Below, one piece after another: positions 1 to 10,509 of a stretch of 64,000 nucleotides of DNA. The notes under the pieces are model-generated. The model searched no databases. It was not told where the DNA came from and worked only from the letters and a program-made list of their open reading frames with translations. The stretch comes from Cubamyces lactineus (taxonomy: Eukaryota > Basidiomycota > Agaricomycetes > Polyporales > Polyporaceae): assembly GCA_022376465.1 (NCBI GenBank), contig JACDTU010000011.1, positions 744,001 to 808,000 on the forward strand, written 5' to 3'. The position numbers and the translations under genes were made by a program. Each line of letters begins with the position of its first letter. Position 1 is the first letter of the stretch.

Positions 1-2017
1 GCGCTTGGAGTTTGTCGCTAAAGCGGCTCGGACGGTTGCTGGGCAGGGTGAACTCTGTAGCATCTTGCTCGGTGTCCATCATCATGCTGCGAAGCGCGAC
101 TCGACTGTTCAGTCTGTTTACCATTATTCTCGTCGTAAGTCTCTACGATCGCGGATGAAAGCCGAGGCAGATGGCTCACGTTGCGAGCATCGAGTTTGTG
201 TATACTGTGTTATATCCGCAGCAGCGCGATGTATGAGTTAGCCCGATGCAACGTGTTCAAGGCTTTCGGAGACAGACCTTTGCATAAGACATTGTGGAAG
301 GCGAGCCAGACGAATTCCTGAGGTGCGACAAATTTCTATGAGGATATGAGCTACAAAAGCTCTTGTACGGTGGACGTGGAATATACCGTCACAAATGTCA
401 GCAATTGCGTGCCGCTATAACAACATGAGGTTTTCTCGAGTGGACCGATATACTGAAGGAGACGCCACTTACGCGGCGAACGCGCCCCTGTTCACACTGA
501 ATATAATGATCCTATTGATCATCCTATGCGTCCTATGCGCGAAGGTGAATGCTTGCTTCACACAGGTATACGACCCAATGATGGCGCTCACTTTTTACGT
601 ATGTAGCTCTTCTCGCTCCATAGATACCAGCAGAGGACGGCCGCGATGGAGACGTCGACGATCAGGCCCGTTAACCAATTTGCTATGATGGGATCCTATC
701 GGACGTTGTCTGCAACCTCGCTACCCAGGATTCAGAGGGACACGCACGTTGAATTCTGGCGTCGGCACCGCGTCCCATAGGTTGTTCTGAAAGCTGCAGA
801 TCGGTTAGCGGGAAATTGTCGCCACAGAAGAGCGGAATGACATACATTTGTATCTGAATCACTGAGCCGCCCGCTCATGTCATCGATGATTGTAGAGGAG
901 CGCTCAGAGTAGACGTACCGATGATCAGAGCTGCGGTCGGTTCATTGTCAACGGACGCCTTTGGTTGAGGCACGACGACCGAGCTCACCGTAGGAAGCAA
1001 TTGCTATGATCGCCTGCGGGGGGTTAAACCACGACGTCTGAGAATGTAACGGTACGGCTCACTTGGCACATCGGAATATACCAGAGGTAAGGCCTCACTG
1101 CACGCATGTCAGTAACTGAAGCCGCGAGAGGATGTATACACCGACATTGATAGATACGCTGTATAAAGAAGCTATGGAGGAATCAAGTCAGAGTGGCCAG
1201 GAGTCCTCGAACGTGCTGGGGGACTCACATCTGCGCTATGAGGACTGCGGAGAACTTTCGCGGTGATAATGGTGAGTATCGTATCAGAGGCATACATCTA
1301 AACGTGATTGCATACGGTGATAATCTCCTCGACCTGGTATCATTGTTAGATATCAGATATCCGTCTGGCATTAATCTAGTCGAGACAATACCTACCTGAA
1401 TGCTCCTGCAATTTTTGATGAAGACGGGTGAATCGGGCAATGACTCTGGAGCAACGGACGTATGGACACACCAGACTTCTGTTAGCAGAGCAGATGGGTT
1501 GTTGTAGTTGGCAATGAGATAATAGTAGACGGCATGTGAATCCAGCACTATCGAGGCCGTGTCCAATGCCCTATATGAACCCGATATCAGCCATTTTACC
1601 TATGGGCACTAACTTCTGCTCACCATATCATGGCAACCTAAACTAGCCATGTGAGAAGACGATTCGAGATAGCGCGGAAGAGCCATTACTTACCGCAGCT
1701 TTCATCGCCCAGTGGTCTTCAGGGAACTTGTCGTAATAGTACAAAGCCTGCAGTACTGAGACCCCGTATAGCCTGGAGACACGGCTGAGAGGGGGACCAG
1801 ACAGGAAAACCTCGATTACTCACGCTGCGGCTATGATGGTGGAGATCAGCATAGCCCCATACGTGCCCCCAAGCTCCTGGCCGGTGGGAGGCGTATCGTT
1901 AGTTGGGGGACCGGAAAGCATGATTCCAGTCAGCGAAAGGCTTGTAGAGCGATGGGGAGGGGAGAGGACATATGTACTAGTGTCGGGGGCTTCTTCGTCG
2001 ACCGTTTCCGTTATCAT
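1..2017 (-). CDS. DUF6534-domain membrane protein (3' end off window)
   Basis: Multi-pass membrane protein of the DUF6534 family, which is expanded in Agaricomycetes and has no known biochemical role. I assembled it from many short exons on the minus strand. The N-terminus reads GGTYGAMLISTIIAAALYG followed by VSVLQALYYY, the usual first helix of this family. Next come ALDTASIVLDSHAVYYYLI, then FSAVLIAQMFFIQRIYQ, RPYLWYIPM, then NWLTGLIVDVSIAAVLCWYL at about 570-670. The last pieces are a segment with INRIIIFSVN, then EFVWLAFHNVL and VYTNSMLAT near 210-330. The final exon is open at position 1, so the C-terminus is missing. Introns are about 50-60 bp with GT/AG ends; one at about 1770-1820 joins AAA to LYG. 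Internal exon borders between 560 and 1200 are approximate. Family assignment is by recognition of conserved segments; function is unknown. Confidence 0.72.
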
Positions 2018-2907
2018 GTGGGGAGGAAGACCCGTATACCGGCCTCTCAGCGCCTGCGGTCAAGTTTAGCTTCGCGGAAGATGGAGTCAACGATCACCGA
2101 ATCCAAAGCGTCCCAGGGGCATGGTTGCTGCGATTTACGAGATGGAGGTATTCAACGACCTACTCAGGCAGTAAATTCCCATCTCAAGCGGATTTAGCTG
2201 CTTGTCATTGGATACTCGTGCGGTAGCGCGAGCGAGCCTAGTCTCAGGGTTGCGTCGACGATAGAGTTGGAAACCCGTATCTGTTGAGGTTTCGAGGGTT
2301 CAAAGTTCAAGTTATTTGTTTTTGTCGGATTCCCCTGCCTACTCGTGGCATACAGAGTCATCGCCGCTAGTGACGCCCACTGTCAGCGCTCAGTCACCAA
2401 GAACTCACTCGTCATTTTGAGGGAAGGGGTCGCACGAGAAGGCCAGCGCCATCTATTGCGACTGTTCATCAGAGAAGGAACACGGTTACAAGATCATCGC
2501 TTCAGAGAAAGACTTTCGCTCCTCGGAGTCGCTGTGTCCGCGAACATTGCTTCAATTGGCTTGGCGCGACATTGCATCCGCATCATCCCAGCATGAGACC
2601 CCTGGAGTTAAGCGGCGCGATGCAATGAACGATACGCAGTCATGAGAGAAGACGAGCATGGGAGAATGTCTGGAGCACATGAACGGTGAAAACATAGCAT
2701 CGCAACCTTCTAGCTCACATCCCAAATCCGGTCGTTTCGGCTAAAGAAAATATTCCCACGCCTGCTCTCCACCTTCGACGGCTTTCTCGAGTCTCGGGTC
2801 TCGACTCTCGACCAGGCCTCCGTTGCTGCTTCTCGTTAGCTTGACTTTCAACCACCACCTCCACCCGCTGTCCTCTTCACCGTCTTCGCTGTCGCCCACT
2901 GCTCGCC
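2018..2907. other. intergenic, 5' flanks of two divergent genes
   Basis: This 890-bp stretch separates the divergent DUF6534 gene and the small lysine-rich gene. The reading frames inside it are short and resemble no protein I recognise. It should hold both promoters, but I see no clear TATA box or repeat. Confidence 0.5.
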
Positions 2908-3553
2908 ATGTCCGCCGTCTCAACACCTTTGCCATCCAGCGGGTACGCGTCTCCTGCACCACTCTCCACCAGCCCCACCCCGCCGAAGCCTAACACACAT
3001 CCCAAACCTAAACCGGTCAATATCTTCTCTAACGACGGCTCATTCCTAGAGCGCTTCCAGCGCCTCAAGAAGGCAAGATGGATTGCTATCCTTCCCTGTG
3101 GTCGTCAGTGTCTAACAGCGACGTAACGTGCAGGAAGAGGACGAGAAGAAGAAGCAGGAAGAGCTACTGAGAAAGTACGTTGCCATCCTCTCAGCCCAGG
3201 TCTTGCAGCTCATTGTCGCCTTGTCACACACAGGAAGCGGGAGTTCGATAACCGTTTCGTGAGTGCGCTGCTAATCGTTCACAAGCTTATATGACTGACA
3301 GACCATCTACCGTAGAAATCCCGGGGCAAGCGCCGTTCTCCTGATGCTCCGAGCTCAAATGATACCACAGAGAGTCCTGCTAAGAAGCCCAAGGTTGACG
3401 AGCCACTCAGTAAGTGTAGTATCGCCCCCCCCTCTCCCAGAAGCTACTCGTACTGACTACCACGCTGCAGACCAGTACCAGAAAGAATTACAGACCTACG
3501 CAGATAAGAGCCTGAAGGACGGTGGCAATGGCGTGCGACCGCTCGTTAAGTGA
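2908..3553 (+). CDS. small lysine-rich probable nuclear protein
   Basis: Five exons (2908-3072, 3134-3174, 3234-3258, 3316-3409, 3471-3553) join in frame to a protein of about 135 residues. The N-terminal third is Pro/Ser-rich. A conserved-looking core follows (NIFSNDGSFLERFQRLKK), then an E/K-rich helix (EEDEKKKQEELL) and basic stretches (KSRGKRR, KKPKVDEP) that look like nuclear localisation signals. The C-terminal tail contains QKELQTYADKSLKDGG. I do not recognise a named domain; short proteins with an FSNDGSFLE-type motif occur in eukaryotic nuclear proteins, but I cannot assign a function. The first intron (3073-3133) starts with GC rather than GT (AAG then gcaaga). The gene is convergent with the Artemis-like gene, with 270 bp between stop codons. 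Confidence 0.7.
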
Positions 3554-3823
3554 TCATAACGGAATCGCCGCATCGTGATGTTATGTACATGTTGTATGTG
3601 CGTAATCTCCGTTCCTCCTCCAGATCTGCTCCAAGGGATCAGCACTGATGTCGCAGACACGTTCAGTTTTATCGCTGCATCGTAATGCTCTCTTCGGTAG
3701 TTTATTCGTAGTGTTACAACATACTGGGACTCTGCAATACATATAATGGTTAAGTTACTCAATGCCTCTCCGAAGCTCATGGGAATGTCGAGAGCATGCG
3801 ACGCTAGAAAGTCGGAGGACTGA

Positions 3824-6800
3824 TTACTCTGCCTCTTGGCTCTCCAAACATCTTAACCTCGGTATGACGACACCGGGCCTGAGCCCCCGCGCGAACTCCT
3901 GTTTGAACTCCTCTGCGCGTTGATGAATTCGCGCGGCATGCTCCTCGCTCATCTCTTCATCCTGCGAAGGCAGCCTCGAAGGTACTGTGCGGACTTGCGC
4001 AGATGCTGCACCCTTGCCCTTGCCCGTGCTCAAGCTGGCCTCGCACGCAGCCGCCGTCGCGTTGCTAGTGACCTCTTCCGGGGACCTCTCGACGCTCGCA
4101 CGCTGTCGCCGTTGCGCTTCCCGTTGTCGATGACGCTCCAGCTTCGCCCAGAACGTCGGCACGACCCGCTCGGGCATCGCGCGCGCGAGCTTCTCGGCGA
4201 TACGCAGTCGCTCCGCGCGCTGTTCTTCTTTGCTCTGAACCTTCCGCGTCGCCCCGGCGACGCTCCGCCCAGTTACGCCGTTCACTGTCGCTGCTGCGCC
4301 CGCGGATGCGGTAGTGCGGAGCTGCGGGCCGTCTGTGAACATGTTGATGTTGGCGATTTGGACGGATGTAATGGTGCGACTCTCGGCCGTCAAGGACAGG
4401 CGCGTTTCGGCGAGCTCGTCTTCTGAAGGTTTGTTCGACCTCCCCGGTTCTCCGGGCTGACCTGGCACAGTATTCCTAGCTTTCCCGTCGCTGAGCCGCC
4501 GCCGCTTGGGTCCGGGCTTGAGTACATCCGTATCGCCAGCAGCAGGGTCCCCGGCCTGCGGAATGCGCCGCTTGCTGCCATTTCTCAGGTCGACGAGGGG
4601 CGTCACTGGATCCGTCGTACGACTATCTGGAGCCCTCCCGGGGCGCTCGCGCGCTGGATCTGACGGCTGCGGCGCGGTCGGGAACGCAGGCGCAAGTTGC
4701 CTCGGAGGTTCCCGCGAGCGATGCGAGCGGGGAACGTCAGGCGGCCGGTCGGAATGGTGTCGCTTTCGAGTCTCGGGCGTTAGCAATTGTGGCATTTTAT
4801 CCTTTCGCACTGTGCGTGGCTCGAAGGGGGACTGCAGTCTCCGTGGGGAGCGAGGAGTGCTTGTTGACTTGCCACCCTTGCTCGGAACAATGCTCTGTTG
4901 GGGGTCGCTCAGGTGGGAGGTAGTGAAAGATTCTTCCAGTGGAGGAGAGGATGACCGCAGCCAATGGGACAAATCTTGCGACCCACGGCTTGACTTTGGC
5001 GTGAGAGGCATGCGGCTGGGGACCTGAGGCTGTTCAACCACCTCAGGGAGCGGTGACGAGCTCCTATCTGGATGCGGCAGGCCGTACATGCACAAATGGT
5101 CCGGAATGCCAGCCTCTTCCGCCCAGAGTAGGTGCGCGGTCAGTGCGTGGGCATCCTCGTCTCCGTCGTCATCGGTGTCCGATTCCACTGCGGGGGACTG
5201 GAGCGCCTTGGGGACGACGAACGAGAGCCGCGCCATCGCCGCTTTCGCCTCTGCTTCACTCGCTCGGCCTTGGAAAGCATGGGGCCGCCGCAGAGGAGTC
5301 GACGGAAGTGTGACTAAAGTTGGCTCGGGCCTGAGAGGCTCCACGCGCGACGCTGTCTGAGTATTCAGCGTGGTTTGCCGCAGCGCGGGGCGATAGGTAC
5401 CGTCCAGAATTTGTTCGACAATCGCACGGTAATGAGAGGGTAGGAAATCCCTCATGGCTAGCAGCTTTCGGCGCATACGCCCGCTATCCGCCCATTTCTC
5501 CGCAATTTCGCGTGCGCCTTCGCCTTCCAGGTTCTTGAAGGCTACATCTTCATCTTCATCTACGCCTGTGCCGTCCAGAAGGTTCGGGTCAAGGTCGCCC
5601 AGCGCGACCGCTGGTGGACTGAGGGCATTGATGGTGCAGAAGCTCGTGATGGAATCTTGTGCGATGAAAGGGTCATCGTCCTCCGCTAGACATCCTGCAA
5701 ACATGGCCTTCAGGCATGCCGCGTCGAGCCCTTTGAGATTTGGGTCGAGCGTGTTGGGTTCCACACGCCGGGGTTTGAAGAGGGAGACGAAAGCTCTAAG
5801 TTCGGGAAGCGGGGAATGACGCGCAAGAGGAACGAGCTATTATAACAGTCAACCTGAGGTGTCGAGGCGCATATAGGCGGCACCTACCAACACATTGACC
5901 TGCTCTCCCCGTAGCAATTGCTCCTTCGTCTGCTTCAGGTACTGCACCCACGCCATGGTGCCCATGTTGACCGGATTCACGTATACAACATGGTGCCCCG
6001 CGGGAGTGCGAGGCTCGCGGCCGTTGACCCGTACATGCTCGCAGCGATTGAACCGCTCACATGCATGAAACCTCGTCGATGCACTATCCTTAGTGATGAT
6101 TGACTTCAGGAATGGGTCTCCAATGAGGTGGGAGTATACGCCGTGTTTGTAGCGGTCTACGTGGACCTGAAGACGCCGACATTTTGTTTGTAAGTATTCG
6201 CGCATGAGACCGAACTGTGGGAACTCATACCTTAGAATTAAATGCCCGTGCCACCGCCTTATAGATTTCCTCATACCCCCATGTCCATGCGTTGATGTAG
6301 AACCGTGTGTCATCGGGAAAGAGAGTCATGAGCCTGGCTACTCCATTGGCAGCATCCACCTAGACATGTTCAGACTGAATACGACGGTGATATGCAGCCT
6401 TCGAGATGCTCGCCTTAGTAGGTACGTCGTAGGTGTTCAGAAGACATGCCGTATCGAGGTAGATAGCTTCGAGCTTCGGCCTGTATGGCCGAGGCGTCTG
6501 GGTGCGAACGGGTGGGGGGTCTGCTGCTGAGACGTCGAGATATTTCTGGATGAATGGATTGTGGCGGAGAGAGTCGATGAACCAAGGCTCCGCTCGAAGG
6601 TCACCGGTATGAAGTACCGCGCCTTTAGCACCTTCGACGAGAAACCTAGGGAGTATTATGAGCGTTTTCTCTACTACTAAATACGCGTCGACTTACATGA
6701 CAGCGCCTGGGCAGTGATTCGCGTCCAGTAATGTGATCGTTACCGCTTCGTCATCGCTCAACCGGAACTCGGTTGGAAGATGAAGGTGTGTCGCACGCTA

Positions 6801-7250
6801 CATTTCGTGGGAAATATGTAAGTTCAAGCACAACGGAGCCACCGCCGATTTTTTCTGGCGGGAGGCAAATCGAGGACTCACCAGCAGATCTCGTGAGCCG
6901 ACATAATCCACGCCACCATCCTCCAACCGTTGTGGGTCGACCTTCAAGTGAGAAAACGTCCTTACATTCTGTGCACGAAGGTCCATATCGCGCAAAGCGC
7001 GCTCCGCATAGACTTCGTGCCGCAAGAGCATCTCCTTGGCGTCGTGCGAGCATACAATTGTCTGCCCGAATGACTTCGCTGCTAGCCCGTTTAGATGATC
7101 CGTGTGTGTGTGGGTAAGAAGGTACAGGCCAACATTGCGTGCTTGAGTGTCTTTCGAGGAAGTCGAGGTCGAGGGGGATGGAGAGGAAAAATCGTCAACG
7201 CGGATTGGGTACGGAGGGATGAAGGCGTTATATGGAGTCCCTTGTGGCAT
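3824..7250 (-). CDS. SNM1/Artemis-like DNA cross-link repair nuclease
   Basis: Metallo-beta-lactamase/beta-CASP nuclease of the SNM1 group, closest in layout to Artemis (DCLRE1C), acting in the nucleus on DNA hairpins, overhangs and cross-links. Six exons (6882-7250, 6697-6797, 6414-6645, 6231-6359, 5888-6166, 3824-5836) sum to 3123 bp, or 1040 residues. The metal-binding motif THTHTDH lies near residues 46-52, DANHCPGAVMFL near 150 and HTGDLRAEP near 170; YLDTACLLNTYDVPTK and FYINAWTWGYE follow. The beta-CASP part ends in VNPVNMGTMAWVQYL and LARHSPLPELRAFVSLFKPR. That last motif runs straight into the large 3' exon, proving the exon belongs here and is not a separate gene. The remaining ~600 residues are Ser/Pro/Arg-rich and disordered, with a basic helix near the C-terminus; Artemis tails are known to be regulatory. 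The intron at 6360-6413 appears to use a GC donor. Confidence 0.88.
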
Positions 7251-8073
7251 CGTGGCGGTGACCGTCACAAAGGCGGTTGAATTTGGTTCGATAGGGTCCT
7301 CTGATGAAGGTAGATGCACAAGGGGGATTGTGCGTGTGAGGAAAAGGAGTTTGTGCGAGTCTTCGTGATAACGGATGAAGACCTTGGAGAGCTGATGTGT
7401 ATGATGCACGCATACGCCGAGCTTGAGTCCCAAGTAATTTTATGGTTCGGTCATGAACTGCTGATAGCGATGATATGGATGTGGAATGCTGCAGAATGCC
7501 GGGAGCACAAACGTCGTGTTCCAAAGGGCGTTGAGTTCGTTACCGGCAAAACAGTATTCCCTCGGGTCTTTCCTTTTCTTGCGCTACGCCTGTAGAGTAG
7601 AAGATAAATTATGAATAAACTATGGGCTGGATATCGCGATTTACACCCCGCCTAATCCCCCACAGGAGGCGGCTCTGAGACAGATGGTGGCAGAGGACAA
7701 GGAGAGCAGCACTCAGCCACAAGGCTTGCCGGGTGCCGTGACCGCGTGGTGACGGCAGCACGCCAGCGTCACACATCACGTGTATCTCGCCCAATCGGGG
7801 TGCTGGATGTGACTCACCGCGTCTCATTACGGTCGCCGCGTCTGGCGAAACGTGCGAGACAAAGTGTCGCCAGTCTCTTTCAACTAACTTAGTCGTTCAT
7901 GGATACAATGTGTCGTATATGTGTCGTATGTATAGGGGAACAAGAGCACTACTAGAACTCGAGTCAGATTTCGAGTCCGAATCTGTGTCTATTGGAGGGA
8001 ACAAAGAGGAAAGTGTTGTGAGACTGGACGGAGCGGGTAGTCGTAAATCTCGAAAAGCTGTCCTGGCACGCGA
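7251..8073. other. intergenic, between Artemis-like and zinc-finger genes
   Basis: Contains the 5' flank of the Artemis-like gene and the 3' flank of the zinc-finger gene, both on the minus strand. Reading frames here are short extensions or shadows. I see no RNA gene or repeat. Confidence 0.5.
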
Positions 8074-9123
8074 TCACCGCTCGTAACAGACTTCGAAGTG
8101 AGCTTCGAGGGTTTTCTTGCTGGGGAAGACTTTGCCACATCCACCCACATAGTCCAAATCGAGCTTCTCGCAGTACCTAACTCTGCACCGACGCACCTGC
8201 AACTTTGCGAACTCCTCTTCATCGAGCTTGGTGACCGGGATTCCGCAGAGATGCATCGTGGAGAAATGACGATCCAGGTGCCGCCTCATGTCGCAAACCC
8301 TCTTGTTGTGCTGCACAAGGCCGCAATTCGCGATCGGACACCTGATGTACCAGTTGCCCTCATCATCCCGCTCTGGCTCGGGTGTAGGAGGGCGCCATCC
8401 CTTCAGCTTCATGATGCGGGACCTGAGCTTGCGCTCTTGGCCAAGGGCAGTAGGTGCGGAGGAGAGAGCGGGCATGATGGAATGGGAGGGTACGGGAGCC
8501 GTAGAAGGTGACGTAGGAAATTGAGGAGAGTGGTTGGGAAACGGTGGTAGGGACGAGGGTGGGGGAGGGGCGGGCACGCCGAAATGCTCTAGGGTTTGAG
8601 GAGGATATCCTGAGGGCGGGATGGCGCCACGAAGGATCGTAGGTCCCATATCATGACTATGGCCCTGAGAGTAGCCGGGGGGCGTTCGTTCGGGGAGCTT
8701 GGGTAGGGGCTCGTACAGTAATCCCATGCGATCGGGTTGGAAAATTGAGGGAACGCTCTGACTATAGCGTTCCGCTTGACTAGACGAAGGCTTCGCGGTA
8801 TTAGCAGCAGCCGATACGTCATGACCGTTAGTGAGGCTAGCAAAACAGATCAGAGATTAGGGGAAAGACATAACTTGGAGCACGCACAATGCACTCCAGA
8901 GTTCGCTATCATCAGAGGGCCAAGTAGGCGTCAATATAGGGCCGGTCGGAGGATGCGCCATTGCTCCGACCGTTGAATGCACTTGGGCGGCGGTCGCAGG
9001 TGCAGAGTAGTCGACGCGTGGACTGCACCAGAAAGTCTGAGAGCCGCTGGCTCGCTGTGCATCGACGATACACGTTCCGCCAAGGCGCCACCGCGTGAAT
9101 GATTCGGGAGGATAGCGATCCAT
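8074..9123 (-). CDS. zinc-finger-like protein, possible transcription regulator
   Basis: Two exons (8888-9123 and 8074-8836) separated by a 51-bp intron with good GTGCGT/CTAG borders sum to 999 bp, or 332 residues. The ATG at 9123 sits in a strong start context (ccaccATGg). The N-terminal half is Pro/Ser-rich and probably disordered (for example PAPPPPSSLPPFP). After the basic stretch KLRSRIMKLKGW, the C-terminal ~100 residues are Cys/His-rich: CPIANCGL, then a helix with RRHLDRHF, then CRVRYC and CGKVFPSKKTLEAHFEVC. This resembles two degenerate C2H2-type fingers and would bind zinc, most simply for DNA or protein binding. I cannot name a specific regulator or target. Upstream on the minus strand, about 105 bp before the ATG, there is a TATTTAAAG-like element. 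Confidence 0.68.
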
Positions 9124-10509
9124 GGTGGGGGTAGGCGGAGTTGTTCAGAAGGATGTGGTCGCTCCGGATACTAATCAAGTGGCGAATGAGCATGTGGGAG
9201 GATCGAGTGCCGAGCGCAACCTTTCGCTTTAAATACCTCGCTCTGCCTTAGTCATGGCTGCAGGATTGGGGGTAGGGTCTTCAAGACCGTCTGAGCGAGC
9301 GACCGGGCGAGGACATATCCTTTGAGTTCTGCCCACCGGCGTCAGTTGGGGTGCCACCGTCTTCTGCTTTGTTGAACGGACAAACGATGTCCAGCTCGAA
9401 CGCGTGCTGCCTCATGGTAACAAGGGGGCGTACCGCAGTGCCAAGAATTCGATACTTGATGTAAGTTTGTCTTTGAGTGGCACATCGCGCTCAGTGTATG
9501 ATTCCCCTGAGGCTCACTGTCTTGGGCAGAAGACTTACGCAGTGTGGAACACATACAATCTGATACCGCTGGCAGGTAGCATCGCGGTGTTCCTGAAGCA
9601 AGGTTCTCAGTTGTTCGGAAAAGTACTGGGAGGGTGCTGCTTGTGTGTGGAGAGTATGGAATCAACGGTCCCCCTCAATTGGGTATGTCATATACCGATC
9701 TAAGCAGATTGTCTACTGGAGTTGCGCAGAAGCCTGAAATCAGGACTCCATGTTAGAGTCATCAGTCTCGGGAGAACAGTTGCAGCGTACGCACCGGAGC
9801 CACCGGGGCGGCTTGAGTGCATTGCTGTGGCCTGCCATCAGGGCCCATGATATGTAGACCATCCTGGACGCTCTGCCACTCGACGTCGGCTCAAGGAGAC
9901 AAAGGAAGGAATATGACAGTTGCACGCCTCAAGGCACGTGCACGCGTTGCCACTCGAAGAGCAAGGGAATTGGTCTGTCCAGTGGCAACATGATGCCTCA
10001 CTCCTCACAAAGGAGCGTTGCAGTCAATCACTCAGCAGGCAACATAGACAGCCATATGACAAGTGCAAGCGTCAGCTACAGTCTCCTTGTGCCCAGTACT
10101 GTTGAAAGTACTGGGGGTAACTATTCGCGGCTGCTAGCTCCCCTTAATCGAATCGCGAGGATTCTGGAGCCTGAGTATTTGCCCAAAGATGACCATCTTG
10201 ACTAGTTGTATTATCTGCATGAGAGTGTTTCAGTGAGGTGCGAGACTCGGAGAGTGCGTAGACGAAGCAGGTTGCCGGACTTGGAGAAAGCCACGGCATC
10301 GAATTTCGGAGCGCGTTGACGTCGCGTGTGTGACCGAAACACGTGAATCGGGTCACACGCGTCGCTCGCCGTACGCGAAGGTGAAGGCCATTACTGACGG
10401 TGGTATTGACGGGTTTATGTTAATCACTTCACTGCTTGACTCTCAATTCGACTTTCACTTGTTCAGCAAACATCATACGTGTTGGCGAATTCCTCTGATG
10501 CGAAGATAA
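9124..10509. other. intergenic between divergent genes, no gene recognised
   Basis: About 1.4 kb between the start of the zinc-finger gene and the start of MMS22, which are divergent. Reading frames of 60-107 codons occur on both strands, but none shows a recognisable motif or a convincing exon chain. It should include both promoters. Confidence 0.45.

Noticed and set aside
3920..5027. Plus-strand ORFs of 168 and 173 codons
   Set aside because: Antisense of the GC-rich disordered tail of the Artemis-like gene, with no recognisable protein features.
9342..9703. Overlapping ORFs of about 100 codons on both strands
   Set aside because: No motif, no credible splice chain and no family resemblance; left as intergenic.
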